From assembly GCF_003600835.1 (NCBI RefSeq), contig NZ_NQYC01000001.1, positions 1,754,001-1,818,000 on the forward strand: a DNA stretch of 64,000 bases, in the 5' to 3' direction. This document shows, one piece after another, positions 54,042 through 63,355 of this stretch. Within the stretch, counting starts at the first letter, position 1. The number at the start of each line of letters is the position of its first letter. The translations under genes were made by a program, and so were the position numbers. Below the pieces are notes generated by a model that ran no database searches, was not told where the DNA came from, and saw only the letters and a program-made list of their open reading frames with translations. Origin of the DNA: Bacillus sp. PK3_68 (GTDB taxonomy: Bacteria; Bacillota; Bacilli; Bacillales; Domibacillaceae).

Positions 54042-55493
54042 TCAGCTTTGGTTCCAAACGACTAATTTCATTTCAGTCATTTCTTCCACTGCATACTTAA
54101 TGCCTTCACGGCCTGTGCCGCTTTCTTTCACACCGCCGTACGGCATCTGGTCTACACGGTATGTCGGCACATCATTGATGATGACACCGCCAACATGCAG
54201 CTCCTGTGAAGCGTACAAAGCATTCTTAATATTATTTGTGTAAATTCCTGCCTGCAGTCCATAGCGGGAATCATTTACTAATTCCACCGCTTCTTCGATA
54301 CTGCTTACTTTATTAACAACGACAACCGGAGCAAACGCTTCCTGGCAAGATACCTTCAACTTATGCTCCGCCCCTGTAATGATGGTTGGCCCTAAAATGC
54401 CGTTTTGCAGTTTACCTCCTGCTGCTATCTGGGCACTGCTTCCTTTTGTTTCTTCGATCCACTCTAGCACGCGCTCTGCTTCCCCTTTTGCGATCAAAGC
54501 GGAAATGTACGTATCGGAATCAAGCGGATCACCGACTTTCAATTTCTTTGCCGCCTCTGTAAATTTCGCAGTAAACTCATCGTACACTTCTTCGTGAGCA
54601 TAGACACGCTGCAGGGAAATACATACCTGGCCTTGATTGGAGAAGGCTCCCATGATGCAGCGGTCAATGATGTCATTGATCTGAATATCTTTATCGATGA
54701 TCAATGCTGAATTAGAGCCCAGCTCAAGCGTTGTCTTCTTCAACCCTGCTTTACTGCGAATGCTAATACCCACACTTGGACTTCCTGTGAAAGTCACCAT
54801 GCTAACACGATCATCTTCAACAATGGCATCTCCCACTGTTCCTCCCGGTCCCGTTACCACATTTAGCACGCCGGCTGGAAGACCAGCTTCTGCGAAGAGC
54901 TCTGCGATGAAAAGAGCAGAAAGTGGAGTTTGTGAAGCTGGCTTTAATACGACTGTGTTACCGGCTGCGATGGCAGGACCGACCTTGTGTGCAACTAAAT
55001 TGAGTGGAAAATTAAACGGTGTAATAGCACCGATCACTCCAATCGGTTCTCTTACTGTATAGCCGATCCGGCCAACACCGCCCGCAGCCGCATCAAAAGG
55101 AATCGTTTCACCATGAATTCTTTTGGCTTCTTCCGCAGAAAACTTATAGGTTTCAATCGTTCTTGCTACTTCTGCTTTAGCGAAGACAATGGGCTTAGCT
55201 GATTCACGAGAAATAATTTCAGCTGCTTCATCCGCTCTTTCTTTTAAAAGAGCAACTACTCTCTCCAAGATCTCCGCCCGTTGATAAGCAGGCATTTTTC
55301 CAATCGCTTCACGTGCGTGATAAGCAGCTGTAATGGCTTGCTTTGTCAGCTCTCTGTCGGCCATAGCAATCTGGGCAATCTCCTCCCCGGAATAAGGAGA
55401 GCAGAGCGGGGTGTATACCGGCGCTTCTACTTTTTCACCATTGATCAAAAGAAACTGTTTAACAGAATTTTCTTTACTCGTTAATTTACTCAT
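54042..55493 (-). CDS. Aldehyde dehydrogenase, candidate malic semialdehyde dehydrogenase
   Basis: A 483-residue ALDH: TPFNFPLNLVAHKVGPAIAAG, NAD motif FTGSPSVG, catalytic Glu in TLELGSNSAL (about 255) and Cys in NQGQVCISLQRV (about 289). The start at 55493 overlaps the end of the Rieske gene by 8 nt. The family assignment is sure; the substrate is inferred from context, where oxidation of malic semialdehyde from carnitine is the best fit. Confidence 0.85.
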   Translation of the reverse strand: MSKLTSKENSVKQFLLINGEKVEAPVYTPLCSPYSGEEIAQIAMADRELTKQAITAAYHAREAIGKMPAYQRAEILERVVALLKERADEAAEIISRESAKPIVFAKAEVARTIETYKFSAEEAKRIHGETIPFDAAAGGVGRIGYTVREPIGVIGAITPFNFPLNLVAHKVGPAIAAGNTVVLKPASQTPLSALFIAELFAEAGLPAGVLNVVTGPGGTVGDAIVEDDRVSMVTFTGSPSVGISIRSKAGLKKTTLELGSNSALIIDKDIQINDIIDRCIMGAFSNQGQVCISLQRVYAHEEVYDEFTAKFTEAAKKLKVGDPLDSDTYISALIAKGEAERVLEWIEETKGSSAQIAAGGKLQNGILGPTIITGAEHKLKVSCQEAFAPVVVVNKVSSIEEAVELVNDSRYGLQAGIYTNNIKNALYASQELHVGGVIINDVPTYRVDQMPYGGVKESGTGREGIKYAVEEMTEMKLVVWNQS

Positions 55494-56568
55494 TGAGGGC
55501 CTCCAATACCATTTCATGAAATTGAACGATCGCTTTTTCCGAAGAAGAATATTTGCCCTTATTAAACGCACGAGACCGGAAACCGATTTGTTCCAGCTCT
55601 ACTAAGTCCACATCTTCCTGACGAACCTGTTCCGCAAAAGCAACTAAGTCTTTTTCTTCCTGAGTCAAGTTTTCATCGCGGAAGTAATACGTGTAAACAG
55701 CCAATGTGTTTTCATGGTCAATTGGCAGCATTTGAATCGTTGCCATATTTCCCGGTCCCGGATAAATCGTAACCATTAAATTTGGCCATAACCAGTAAAA
55801 GGTCCCACCCTGCATTTCCGCCTTGTTCAAATCCGCTTCACCATAATTTTTATCAGGCTTTACAATGGATCCTTGGATAGAGTAGTTCTCACATGTAATA
55901 ATTTGATAATCATCCATGTCCAGTGTTGCAACGAAGCTTGGATGAGCTACATGGCAATGGTCACATTCTAAATAGTTGTCAATGAATGCCTTCCAGTTAG
56001 CTTTAATGACACGTGTTTTTTGACCGGTTCTTTTCAGTTCGCTCAAGAAAGGAAACTTGCTCAATCTTTCAAAGAAATCCCCATAAGATTCACTGAGCGG
56101 CTTTGCTTGATCATCCAAGTTAACGAAAATTAAAGATTCCAAAATTTCCATGCGCACAGAACGCAAGCAAGCATCCTGCACACAAGCAGCGTCTTCCCCT
56201 CTAAAGTTCGGCGCTTTATTTAACTTTCCATCCAACTTGAACGTCCATCCATGATAGCCGCACTGAAGGATTTTCTTCTTCCCCGCTTCCTTCTGTTCAA
56301 GCTTCGTCGCACGGTGTGGACAAACATTGTAAAAGGCGCGAATTACTTCATCCTGGCCACGAACAACGATGATTGGTTCTTTAGCTACTTCCGTCGTAAA
56401 GAAAGAGCCTGGTTTTTCTAGTTGGCTGACATGCCCGACAAGCTGCCATGATTTTGAGAAAATAAGATCCATTTCCTTATCCAATACCTTTGGATCTGTA
56501 TACAGATCATAAGTCATTGTTCTCTCAAATGTCCGGTTCGTCGCGTTTTCTACTTTATTATAAGCCAT
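55486..56568 (-). CDS. Rieske non-haem iron oxygenase, carnitine/betaine monooxygenase type
   Basis: A 360-residue oxygenase. The Rieske 2Fe-2S motif reads CPHRATKL and CGYHGWTF (Cys/His about 83-104). The catalytic iron motif NYLECDHCHVAHPSF (about 200-215) has Glu where most ring-hydroxylating oxygenases have Asp, as in carnitine (CntA) and glycine betaine/choline monooxygenases. Downstream aldehyde and D-malate dehydrogenases favour carnitine; no dimethylglycine or sarcosine enzymes are here. Start at 56568 after GGGGAGA. Confidence 0.85.
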   Translation of the reverse strand: MAYNKVENATNRTFERTMTYDLYTDPKVLDKEMDLIFSKSWQLVGHVSQLEKPGSFFTTEVAKEPIIVVRGQDEVIRAFYNVCPHRATKLEQKEAGKKKILQCGYHGWTFKLDGKLNKAPNFRGEDAACVQDACLRSVRMEILESLIFVNLDDQAKPLSESYGDFFERLSKFPFLSELKRTGQKTRVIKANWKAFIDNYLECDHCHVAHPSFVATLDMDDYQIITCENYSIQGSIVKPDKNYGEADLNKAEMQGGTFYWLWPNLMVTIYPGPGNMATIQMLPIDHENTLAVYTYYFRDENLTQEEKDLVAFAEQVRQEDVDLVELEQIGFRSRAFNKGKYSSSEKAIVQFHEMVLEALNE

Positions 56569-56660
56569 TATTCATTCTCCCCCGTAAAATAAATTGTGTT
56601 AATTGAATCAGCCTGGACTGTTTTTAAAGCGCTTTCGTTTTGGAGAAAGACGTTTGCCCT

Positions 56661-56942
<282 letters not shown>

Positions 56943-56945
56943 CTA

Positions 56946-57965
56946 TTACACAGAATGGGTACTTTTGTTTTTTTCGCCCATCACACTCGTACTGTGGAGC
57001 GGCTGTACTTTTGCGCTCGGATCAATATACACTTTCGCGTTGCTGACAGCTGTGGGTGCTTCTCCAAAACCGCTGGCAATCAACTTGACCTTTCCTTCGT
57101 AGGTGCAAATATCTCCAGCGGCATAAATACCTTCCAGATTTGTCTCCATCCGAGAATTTACTACAATAGAATTTCCTTTGATTTCAAGTCCCCACTCTTT
57201 AATTGGTCCAAGGGACGAGACAAAACCATAGTTAACGAGTACATCATCGACTTCAATTTCAAGTGGTTCACCGCTCTTGGTTTCCGTCACAATGACTTTT
57301 TCAATTCTTTCTTCGCCAATAAGTTCCATCGGCACATACGGTGTTACAATGTCGACCTTTGACTGTTTTAACAGCTCTACACTATGTTCATGAGCACGGA
57401 ACTTATCTCTACGATGGATGAGCGTTACTTTTTCTGCGATTGGCTCAAGCATCATCGCCCAGTCAACGGCTGAATCCCCTCCGCCGAATACCACTACCTT
57501 CTTTCCGGCAAACTGATTTAAATTCTGAACGGAATAATGAAGGTTAGCGCTTTCAAATTTTTCTTCGCCTTCAAGTTTCAGCTTACGTGGCTGAAAAGCT
57601 CCATTTCCAGCTGTGATAATAATTGCTTTTGAGTAATGGGTTTCTTCATTCGTTGTGATAGCGAGCACTTCATCTGTTGTTCGTACGATGCTTTCCACTG
57701 ACTGTTCCAGACATACTGCCGTTTCGAATTGATTCATTTGCTCGATTAATTGATCAACAAGCTCCTGAGCACGTACTTTTGGAAAGCCAGCAATATCATA
57801 AATATATTTTTCAGGATATAAAGCGGATAACTGGCCGCCAAGCTGTGGTAGACTTTCAATCACCTTAACTGAAGCCTGACGCATTCCCGCATAGAAAGCG
57901 GTGAACAACCCAACCGGGCCGCCGCCAATAATTGTAATATCAAATATTTCCGGCTGTTGCTTCAT
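56946..57965 (-). CDS. Ferredoxin-NADP+ reductase (YumC/thioredoxin-reductase-like)
   Basis: A 339-residue FAD/NADP oxidoreductase with the first GxGxxG in [17 protein letters not shown] (about 12), [17 protein letters not shown], the second [10 protein letters not shown] motif (about 160), and the FAD Asp in [11 protein letters not shown] (about 285). The CxxC of thioredoxin reductase is absent and the ferredoxin reductase [10 protein letters not shown] is present. Start ATG at 57965 after GAGGGGG. First gene of the sigma-54 operon; supplies electrons to the ferredoxin. Confidence 0.88.
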   Translation of the reverse strand: MKQQPEIFDITIIGGGPVGLFTAFYAGMRQASVKVIESLPQLGGQLSALYPEKYIYDIAGFPKVRAQELVDQLIEQMNQFETAVCLEQSVESIVRTTDEVLAITTNEETHYSKAIIITAGNGAFQPRKLKLEGEEKFESANLHYSVQNLNQFAGKKVVVFGGGDSAVDWAMMLEPIAEKVTLIHRRDKFRAHEHSVELLKQSKVDIVTPYVPMELIGEERIEKVIVTETKSGEPLEIEVDDVLVNYGFVSSLGPIKEWGLEIKGNSIVVNSRMETNLEGIYAAGDICTYEGKVKLIASGFGEAPTAVSNAKVYIDPSAKVQPLHSTSVMGEKNKSTHSV

Positions 57966-58066
57966 CGTCATTCCCCCTCTACTACAAAAATAGTTCTCCT
58001 TGAGTCTGCCTCTTTGGAATAAACGGATATTTCAAGACAGTGTTGACTGCCTGTTGGTTGTATATA

Positions 58067-58083
58067 TGCAATTCCAATGCCAA
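58067..58083 (-). promoter_or_regulatory. Sigma-54 (-24/-12) promoter of the oxygenase operon
   Basis: Minus strand TTGGCATTGGAATTGCA agrees with YTGGCACGRNNNTTGCW at 15 of 17 positions, with exact GG and GC spacing. It lies about 100 bp before the reductase gene and faces it. Confidence 0.88.
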
Positions 58084-58145
58084 CTTCTAAAATTAGCGAA
58101 AACGATAAAAAAATAACGAAAATTCTTTCAATTTTGATTTAAATT

Positions 58146-58161
58146 GAGTTATATTTAACTC
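58146..58161. promoter_or_regulatory. Activator binding site 1 (palindrome)
   Basis: GAGTTATATTTAACTC, an imperfect palindrome about 63-95 bp upstream of the -24 element, the usual enhancer position for a sigma-54 activator. Confidence 0.72.
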
Positions 58162-58176
58162 AAAGTTAAGAATAGT

Positions 58177-58192
58177 TAGTCAAATATAACTC
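58177..58192. promoter_or_regulatory. Activator binding site 2 (palindrome)
   Basis: TAGTCAAATATAACTC, the same palindrome class as site 1 (one outer base off), with its centre 31 bp from that of site 1, about three helical turns. Confidence 0.7.
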
Positions 58193-58219
58193 ACTTGATT
58201 TACAAAAGGGGGAATGCCT

Positions 58220-59590
58220 GTGAAACATGCAGAAGAAAAAAACAGCGTTGAGATGACACTGGAGACGTTATTAAAAATACTCGATCATTCTTCCGATGAG
58301 ATTTTTGTACTTGATGGTGAAATGCGGATTCTTTATGTTAATCAGGCGTGTGAACGTCATTATGGATTAAAGCCCACCGATGTAATCGGTAAATATAACA
58401 TTGAATTGTTCGAAAAAGGGTATTGGAAACCTTCTATTGTTCCTGAGGTGTATAAAAGAAAGAAACCATGCTATATGAAACAGCAAACATATATTGGTGC
58501 AGAACTGCTCACATCTGCTATTCCGCTCTTAAATGAAGCAGGGGAGATTGAACTTGTTGTCATAACGTCAACAGAATCACAAACGTATAAAATGTTCAAA
58601 GCGAAAGAAGCAGCAGGTGAGTCAAATATAACTCACTTTGAAGAAGAAGCAGAGCGGATCATTACAAATAGCGAAAAGATTAAACAAATCATCTCCTTCT
58701 GTGAAAAAGTAGCACCTACAGATTCAACGATTTTGATTGAGGGAGAATCAGGCACAGGAAAAGGAGTGCTTGCCCATTTTATTCATCGAATTAGCCAGCG
58801 GAAAAACGGGCCATTTTTAACAATCAATTGTGCTGCTATTCCAGAAGAGTTACTTGAATCCGAACTATTTGGCTATGCAAAAGGGGCATTTACCGGCGCC
58901 AGCAAATCTGGAAAGCCCGGCTTGGTCGAGGCGGCGGACAACGGCACTGTGTTTCTCGATGAAATTGGCGAAATGCCTCTTGCTCTTCAAGCTAAACTGC
59001 TTCAGGTTATTCAGGATAAGCAATTTATCCCTGTTGGCGGCAGTGAAACAAAAAAAGTCGATATCCGCATTATTGCTGCCACCAATCAGAATCTAGTCCA
59101 AATGGTCAAGGACAAACAATTTCGCGAAGATTTGTTTTATCGTCTAAATGTGATTGATGTCCATCTGCCACCGCTCCGCGAGCGAAAAGAAGATGTGATT
59201 CCACTGACATATAATTTTTTAAATAAGTTTAACGAAAAATACCATACGAACAAAGTCATTTCAGAAGAATGTCTCAATACTTTGATTCATTATCCATGGC
59301 CAGGCAACGTGAGACAATTGGAAAATCTCATTGAACGGCTAGTTGTGATTAGCGACTCTGTCATTCAAGTGTCTGACCTGCCTGATATGATTACGGAAAA
59401 CGCCGGGCCTCTTACCCAGCTTTCTCTTCCCCACACTCTCGACCAGGCATTGGATGAGACAAAACGGATTCTCATCAGAAGATCTTACCAGATGTATAAA
59501 TCATCACGAAAAGTCGCCAATGACCTCGGCATCAGTCAGACGAAAGCGTCGAAGCTGATCCGCGAATATTGCAGCGATTTGATGAGCTAG
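58220..59590 (+). CDS. PAS-AAA+ sigma-54-dependent transcriptional activator
   Basis: About 456 residues. A PAS sensor domain (about 15-115; FVLDGEMRILYVNQACERHYG), then a complete AAA+ domain: Walker A GESGTGKG, the sigma-54 contact GAFTGA, Walker B TVFLDEIGEMPL, the FREDLFYRLNV and PGNVRQLENL segments; and a C-terminal Fis-type HTH (RKVANDLGISQTKASKLIREY). GTG at 58220 is preferred to ATG at 58214 because GGGGG is 7 nt from the GTG but only 1 nt from the ATG. Divergent from the operon it should activate; a small-molecule ligand for the PAS domain is likely. Confidence 0.93.
   Translation: MKHAEEKNSVEMTLETLLKILDHSSDEIFVLDGEMRILYVNQACERHYGLKPTDVIGKYNIELFEKGYWKPSIVPEVYKRKKPCYMKQQTYIGAELLTSAIPLLNEAGEIELVVITSTESQTYKMFKAKEAAGESNITHFEEEAERIITNSEKIKQIISFCEKVAPTDSTILIEGESGTGKGVLAHFIHRISQRKNGPFLTINCAAIPEELLESELFGYAKGAFTGASKSGKPGLVEAADNGTVFLDEIGEMPLALQAKLLQVIQDKQFIPVGGSETKKVDIRIIAATNQNLVQMVKDKQFREDLFYRLNVIDVHLPPLRERKEDVIPLTYNFLNKFNEKYHTNKVISEECLNTLIHYPWPGNVRQLENLIERLVVISDSVIQVSDLPDMITENAGPLTQLSLPHTLDQALDETKRILIRRSYQMYKSSRKVANDLGISQTKASKLIREYCSDLMS
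58619..58634. promoter_or_regulatory. Activator binding site 3, inside the activator gene
   Basis: GAGTCAAATATAACTC lies within codons encoding ESNITH. It shares 17-18 consecutive bases with site 2 (AGTCAAATATAACTCACTT), which chance codon usage would not readily produce. Confidence 0.65.
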
Positions 59591-59666
59591 GCGCATAAAC
59601 ACGGTCACCAGGTCCGTGCACAAGCAGTCAGTAAATGCCCCAGGCGGTGAGTAATCCTGGAAACAT

Positions 59667-59701
59667 AAAAAAAACCTTTTCCTGTTAGGAAAAGGTTTTT
59701 T
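59667..59701. terminator. Bidirectional terminator after the activator gene
   Basis: AAAAAACCTTTTCC / GGAAAAGGTTTTTT stem with a 5-nt loop, shared with the convergent YitT-family gene. Confidence 0.85.
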
Positions 59702-59703
59702 CT

Positions 59704-60516
59704 CTAGGAAGGCCGGTGAAATGAGCCAACAACTTCAACCGTCTGGGTAACATTAACAAAGGCCCCAGGATCAGCATCATGAATCATTTTCTTTACATCA
59801 GTAAGCTGATAACGCGTAATAACCGTCACGAGTATGGACCGTCCTTCACCCGTGTAGGCTCCTTCTCCGTTCATTAGCGTAACACCGCGATACAAGTTTG
59901 CCAGAAGCTTTCCTTTCACTTCTTCCCCTTTGGCAGTAATGATCATTAATGTTAGCTTGACATGGTTAGTATGAATCATGTCAACCACTTTTCCTGTCGC
60001 ATAAATGGCAATCAGCGTATTGAGCGCAGCATCCCAGCTGAAGATAAATCCAGAAGCCAGGACGACTACAGCATTCATAGCTGTTAAAATCGAGCCAAGC
60101 GGAAAGTCTTTCTTCCTTGTCAAAAGCATGGCGATAATATCAAATCCACCTGATGAACCAGAAGCCCGGAAGATCAGCCCAATGCCGGCTCCCGTAATCA
60201 CTCCGCCGAACAGTGCGGACAAGATAGGCTCTGTGGACACTTCAACAATCGGTATCACATAGAGACTGAATGAAATCGTGACTACTGATAAAATCGTGTA
60301 GCTGATAAAGCGCCTTCCAAGCTTGATTAACCCAATAATTAGAAGCGGCAAATTCAAAATCAGGTTTACCACGCCTGTATTTAAAGGAGTGATCAGACCA
60401 AACATAATTGCTACCCCACTAAGCCCACTGCTTAATATCTCGTGCGGGATGAGAAAAAAATTGTAAGCGACTCCTACTAAAAATGAGCCAAACAGAATGA
60501 TTACAACATTTTTCAT
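59704..60516 (-). CDS. YitT/DUF2179-family membrane protein
   Basis: A 270-residue protein with five hydrophobic segments in the first 180 residues (YNFFLIPHEILSSGLSG VAIMFG near the start; GGVITGAGIGLIFRASGSSGGFDI) and a C-terminal DUF2179 soluble domain (about 190-265; GEGAYTGEGRSILVTVITR). The family is common in Firmicutes; function unknown. AAGGGAGAGG before the ATG. Confidence 0.86.
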   Translation of the reverse strand: MKNVVIILFGSFLVGVAYNFFLIPHEILSSGLSGVAIMFGLITPLNTGVVNLILNLPLLIIGLIKLGRRFISYTILSVVTISFSLYVIPIVEVSTEPILSALFGGVITGAGIGLIFRASGSSGGFDIIAMLLTRKKDFPLGSILTAMNAVVVLASGFIFSWDAALNTLIAIYATGKVVDMIHTNHVKLTLMIITAKGEEVKGKLLANLYRGVTLMNGEGAYTGEGRSILVTVITRYQLTDVKKMIHDADPGAFVNVTQTVEVVGSFHRPS

Positions 60517-60635
60517 CTAACCTCTCCCTTCTCCCATCTACTGTTTAATTGTTATTATTATAGGGGAGAAACTGGAGATTTTAGAGATAATAGTTTTTTC
60601 TGAAAAACCAGACGCGCACAAAAAGATGTAGAACA

Positions 60636-60670
60636 AAAACGCGAAGAGACACTTAACTCTTCGCGTTTTT
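60636..60670. terminator. Terminator after the PadR-operon membrane protein
   Basis: AAAAACGCGAAGAG and complement form a 14-bp stem with a 7-8-nt loop; T runs on both sides. Confidence 0.88.
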
Positions 60671-60672
60671 AT

Positions 60673-61536
60673 TTATAAAGCTTTTTTCTGTTTGAAAGGA
60701 ATGGCTCCGATCAATACCTCTACACCTGTCGCAAAAATAAATACGATCCACGCGTACTTCCAACTAATAATAAAACCAATGAGAAGAAAGGTAGCAAAGG
60801 CAAAAATCCATAAAGCACCCGAGATACTCCCTCGTATCATTTGATATTCCGGATTATAATACTTGGCTGTATACTTCATCCACTCTTGGTCGTGTTTGCT
60901 GCGGTCCTTTTCTGTCAGTCCAAGAAACACGTAAAGGCAGATGGAAGGAATAGCAAATGGAAGCAACGTAGCAACCCACTCACCATTTTCTACACTCCCT
61001 TGAAAATAAACAATACCAGCGGTAAATAAGCCAAACAGTAAAACTCCCGTCGCTGCTGTATAGCCTGCTGCCCGGATCGGTCTCATTCCAAAATGATGTG
61101 GAGTTTCTTGAGTCAACCCTAAATAAACAAGCGCACTGATCGATACAAGGGCAAATGGAAACAAGGTGGAAATAGTAATGTAGTATTCTTCCATCCGCAA
61201 ATGGACAAGCAGTGCCGTAATCATCCCGAACAGTAAAATTCCAATGCTAATGACATAGCCAAACACATGGACTTTAGGGAGCGGTTTTTTATTATACATA
61301 TGATCAATAACTTCATAATGAGCTTTTATGCCGATGTCTTCAGCTACCTTCGTCACATCGCCAAGCTGGCTGATTGCTTTCTGAAACGCCTCTTCTTCGT
61401 TCATCCCCTGATTAGTAAATTCCTGAATCCTCTCCTGCAGATTAACCTCTACTTCCTCCTTTAATTCATTAAGCTGATTGGAGGGAGGAAAATCAGCAAA
61501 TACTTGTTCAATATATTCCTTGATCCTGCTCTTCAT
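60673..61536 (-). CDS. PadR-linked membrane protein with N-terminal HAAS-like domain
   Basis: A 287-residue protein. The first 75 residues are the permease-prefix/HAAS type helical domain (EVNLQERIQEFTNQGMNEEEAF, QLGDVTKVAEDIG). The rest has six membrane helices in three pairs. Such proteins are usually co-transcribed with a PadR repressor, as here (16 nt apart), and are thought to link membrane stress to gene control. The exact role is unknown. AAAGG before its ATG. Confidence 0.78.
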   Translation of the reverse strand: MKSRIKEYIEQVFADFPPSNQLNELKEEVEVNLQERIQEFTNQGMNEEEAFQKAISQLGDVTKVAEDIGIKAHYEVIDHMYNKKPLPKVHVFGYVISIGILLFGMITALLVHLRMEEYYITISTLFPFALVSISALVYLGLTQETPHHFGMRPIRAAGYTAATGVLLFGLFTAGIVYFQGSVENGEWVATLLPFAIPSICLYVFLGLTEKDRSKHDQEWMKYTAKYYNPEYQMIRGSISGALWIFAFATFLLIGFIISWKYAWIVFIFATGVEVLIGAIPFKQKKAL

Positions 61537-61551
61537 TTTTTCACAGCCTTT

Positions 61552-61878
61552 CTACAATAATTTGTCGATGACTTCTTTGGTAAACTCCCAATCATCACAG
61601 TTTCGTTTATAAAGCGTTTCACCGGAAGCAGTAATACTGTAATATTTTCTTCTGCCTCCCTGTGTCTCGCTTCCCCAATAAGAAGTGACACAGCCCTCTT
61701 GTTCAAGCCTTCTAAAACTGGAATAAAGAGTTGCCTCTTTTAATTCGTACTGCCCTTCGCTTTTCTCAATAATTTTTTTATAAATTTCATATCCATAACT
61801 GTCCCCTTCTTTTAAAATTCCAAGGACGATCGTATCTGTATGGCCTCTGATTAAATCAGATGATATTTTCGCACTCAT
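61552..61878 (-). CDS. PadR-family transcriptional regulator
   Basis: A 108-residue PadR protein: SDLIRGHTDTIVLGILKEGDSYGYEIYKKI, LKEATLYSSFRRLEQEGCV (recognition helix) and GGRRKYYSITASGETL (wing). Short PadR-s2 form with a small C-terminal helix. It probably represses its own operon through the palindrome at 61911-61937. GGAGGG before the ATG. Confidence 0.92.
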   Translation of the reverse strand: MSAKISSDLIRGHTDTIVLGILKEGDSYGYEIYKKIIEKSEGQYELKEATLYSSFRRLEQEGCVTSYWGSETQGGRRKYYSITASGETLYKRNCDDWEFTKEVIDKLL

Positions 61879-61910
61879 TAGGCGTCCCTCCTACAATTAC
61901 AATATACTTC

Positions 61911-61937
61911 ATATTACTTTGTCTGTCAAAGTAATAT
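61911..61937. promoter_or_regulatory. Inverted repeat, likely PadR operator
   Basis: ATATTACTTTG, a 5-bp spacer, and CAAAGTAATAT form a perfect 11-5-11 palindrome 33 bp before padR, in the divergent region shared with the MFS gene. Confidence 0.75.
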
Positions 61938-62068
61938 TACAGACATTTTCTATTAAAAAAAGACAAGTTTAGCCATCTTGGCTGTTCAAGAAATAAATAG
62001 CTCTTCTTACTTTCCATACGTTATGATAGAGACACTATTTAAATCTGAGGTTTTTAAAGGAGAAAGTG

Positions 62069-63280
62069 ATGTTGTTTGCAAAGAAGGAAAATTACAAGTG
62101 GCTTATTCTTTTCATTGCTACTCTTGCTCAAGCCTGTGCCACATTTGTCACTTACGGGATAGGTCCGCTGGCAACTTTCTATCAAAGAGAATATGAGCTT
62201 TCACAATTGGAAGTTGGCCTGTTAGTATCCGCAGTAAACGCTGGTCCGATCTTCTCTATGCTATTCTTTGGAGATTTAATGGAGAAACACGGAGAGAAGT
62301 GGGTCGTTGGTTTAGGCGCTGTGTTTCTGGGCTGCAGTATTTTAGCTGCTTCTTTAACAGATCAGTATGTTTTACTGCTTATCATTTTGGCCATTGTCGG
62401 CTTATGGTACGGCACCGCCCAGCCCGGCGGAAGCAGTGCTATTATGAAATGGTTCCCTAAGCAGCACCGCGGACTGGCGATGGGCATCAGGCAAACGGGA
62501 ATCCCTATCGGCGGGGCCGTCGCTTCAATGATTCTTCCTTTCTTGTTTTATTACAATGGGGCCACCGCCGTCATAACAGCACAATCAGCCGTTGCTATAA
62601 CAGGTGGTTTAGTCTTTCTTTTATTCTACAAAGATATTAAGCATGGAAAGAATGGCAGCAAAAAACACCGCTTCATGGAAAAAATCAATACAATTAAAAG
62701 TAACACTAGTCTTTATCCTGTATTTTTCATTGGCATGATTATGGTTTCTTTGCAGATTATCCTTGTTGCCCACTTAATGAGCTACTTTACGAACACTTTG
62801 CATGTGAAGCTTAGCACAGCAGGGTCTTTCTTAAGTTTTGCGTTGGCTGGCGGAATGTTTGGCCGGATTATTTTGGCCTGGATCAGCGACCATGTATTTA
62901 AAGGAAATCGAAGCAAGCCCCTGCAACTAACGATGTGGGCCTCTGCTATGGCTGTATTGGGTCTTATTCTTCTGCCATCTTATCTCCCTTTATGGGCAAT
63001 TAACCTTCTATGCTTTTGGATAGGATTCTTGGGAATCGGCTGGTTCAGCCTGTTCATCGTGCTCGTCTCGGAAAAATCAACCACTGAATTCTCCACCTTA
63101 ACAGTGAGTTTTGCTTTAACGTTAAATCAAGTGTTTATTGTTGTTTCTCCCTCATTATTCGGATGGCTTGTAGACTATTCTTCCGGGTATACTATTCCAC
63201 TGCTTATGCTTACTTTTTTTATCATGGCAGGCGCTGTATGGCTTGGATCATCTGAGAGGCACTATAATAAAAAAGCTTAG
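62069..63280 (+). CDS. MFS transporter
   Basis: A 403-residue major facilitator protein with twelve membrane helices; GMxxRQTGIPIGGAVASMILP in helix 4-5 and FGRIILAWISDH in the helix 8-9 loop suggest the oxalate/formate-MCT-like group (a small-acid transporter). ATG at 62069 after AAGGAGAAAG. No catabolic partner lies beside it, so the substrate is unknown. Confidence 0.84.
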   Translation: MLFAKKENYKWLILFIATLAQACATFVTYGIGPLATFYQREYELSQLEVGLLVSAVNAGPIFSMLFFGDLMEKHGEKWVVGLGAVFLGCSILAASLTDQYVLLLIILAIVGLWYGTAQPGGSSAIMKWFPKQHRGLAMGIRQTGIPIGGAVASMILPFLFYYNGATAVITAQSAVAITGGLVFLLFYKDIKHGKNGSKKHRFMEKINTIKSNTSLYPVFFIGMIMVSLQIILVAHLMSYFTNTLHVKLSTAGSFLSFALAGGMFGRIILAWISDHVFKGNRSKPLQLTMWASAMAVLGLILLPSYLPLWAINLLCFWIGFLGIGWFSLFIVLVSEKSTTEFSTLTVSFALTLNQVFIVVSPSLFGWLVDYSSGYTIPLLMLTFFIMAGAVWLGSSERHYNKKA

Positions 63281-63313
63281 GATGACCATGAAAAGACTGG
63301 TCATCCTAAGCTT
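63273..63313. terminator. Bidirectional terminator between the two MFS genes
   Basis: A perfect 16-bp stem AAGCTTAGGATGACCA and complement with a 9-nt loop; it contains the stop codon of the first gene. Confidence 0.88.
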
Positions 63314-63355
63314 CTTTCAAAGATTGATTATAGTTAAATTTGAGCTTTCACCACT

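Noticed and set aside
52943-56568. Glycine betaine demethylation pathway
   Set aside because: No dimethylglycine or sarcosine oxidase genes are here, while aldehyde and D-malate-type dehydrogenases are; carnitine fits better, though betaine is not excluded for the oxygenase itself.
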